From Collinsella sp. (lineage in GTDB: Bacteria; Actinomycetota; Coriobacteriia; Coriobacteriales; Coriobacteriaceae): 5,442 nt of DNA. Where the stretch lies: contig DXLY01000065.1 in assembly GCA_019414465.1 (NCBI GenBank), forward strand, positions 1 to 5,442, written 5' to 3'. The notes under the pieces are model-generated. The model had not been told where the DNA came from. It was given only the letters and a program-made list of their open reading frames with translations, and made no database searches. Shown piece by piece: positions 5,228-5,442 of the stretch. The number at the start of each line of letters is the position of its first letter. The stretch's first letter is position 1. Both the position numbers and the translations under genes were made by a program.

Positions 5228-5442
5228 ATGACACCTGCGCGCTTTGAAATCGGACAAAAGCACAAGCAGGAGAGCGAGGCGGGTTCCAAGGCTAGTTGGA
5301 ACACGCCTCGTTCCGATTCACGGCCAACGATGAGCTATCCCTCGCGCATGGCACTTGCTTTTGCTCTGACATCGCTCATGACAGTATTGGTGCTGGTGGG
5401 CGTTGTCTCTGTTGTGTGGGGCACGGTCTTTTCGGATTACAC
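5228..5442 (+). CDS. Sensor protein N-terminus, probable histidine kinase (cut by window end)
   Basis: An open frame of 71 complete codons runs off the right edge. The first 40 residues are polar (MTPARFEIGQKHKQESEAG and onward), followed by a long hydrophobic stretch at about 41-67 (from MALAFALTSL to SVVWGTVF) that should be the first membrane segment. This is the expected beginning of a membrane sensor kinase with an outside loop. The catalytic parts (HAMP, HisKA, HATPase) lie beyond the window, so the call rests on position: 11 nt after an OmpR-type regulator with its own ribosome binding site. The 40-residue cytoplasmic tail before the first membrane segment is longer than usual. ATG codons at 5330 or 5348 would remove it, but the ribosome binding site favours 5228. 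Confidence 0.75.
   Translation, partial: MTPARFEIGQKHKQESEAGSKASWNTPRSDSRPTMSYPSRMALAFALTSLMTVLVLVGVVSVVWGTVFSDY

Noticed and set aside
4500..5234. Long open frame of 244 codons on the - strand opposite the response regulator gene
   Set aside because: It is the complement of a textbook OmpR-family gene with all motifs intact. The antisense translation shows no domain, and long antisense frames are common in GC-rich genes.

Overview
The window looks like chromosomal DNA from an anaerobic, high-GC Gram-positive of the Coriobacteriia, most like Collinsella. This is inference from gene content and codon style: a four-cysteine TSCPD protein, a Tat-exported lipoprotein, a substrate-binding protein paired with a GGDEF protein, and GC-rich third positions. 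No marker gene proves it. All six genes are on the + strand. No tRNA, rRNA, CRISPR array, insertion sequence or phage gene is visible.

Region A (1-2752) is a two-gene sensory operon. After a hairpin that probably ends an upstream transcript (27-49) comes a short control region holding two perfect palindromes, 61-70 and 114-125. The second of these covers the preferred GTG start. The first gene (120-956) encodes a membrane-anchored periplasmic-binding-protein-like domain (SBP_bac_3, the amino-acid-binding family) with no transporter genes beside it. The second (953-2752) overlaps it by 4 nt. It encodes a diguanylate cyclase with two membrane segments, a large Cache-like outside domain, a PAS-like domain and a GGDEF domain whose catalytic residues are kept but whose inhibitory I-site is absent. 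The simplest reading is a split receptor: the binding protein senses a small molecule outside the cell and tunes c-di-GMP synthesis by its partner.

Region B (2753-4340) starts with a 113-nt intergenic stretch carrying two GATAAT boxes, an 8-bp palindrome and a small hairpin around the ribosome binding site. It is followed by an 87-aa TSCPD-family protein with four conserved cysteines. Its stop codon overlaps, as TAATG, the start of a 403-aa Tat lipoprotein of unknown function. That lipoprotein shows a recurring beta-strand motif about every 50 residues, which suggests a beta-propeller.

Region C (4341-5442) has a strong two-tier GC-rich hairpin (4400-4438) between the lipoprotein and a two-component system: an OmpR/PhoB-type response regulator (4494-5216) and, 11 nt later, the N-terminus of a membrane sensor protein, almost certainly its histidine kinase, cut by the window edge. 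Two signalling units of different chemistry (c-di-GMP and phosphotransfer) thus flank an uncharacterised gene pair. Nothing in the sequence shows that the three units are functionally linked.
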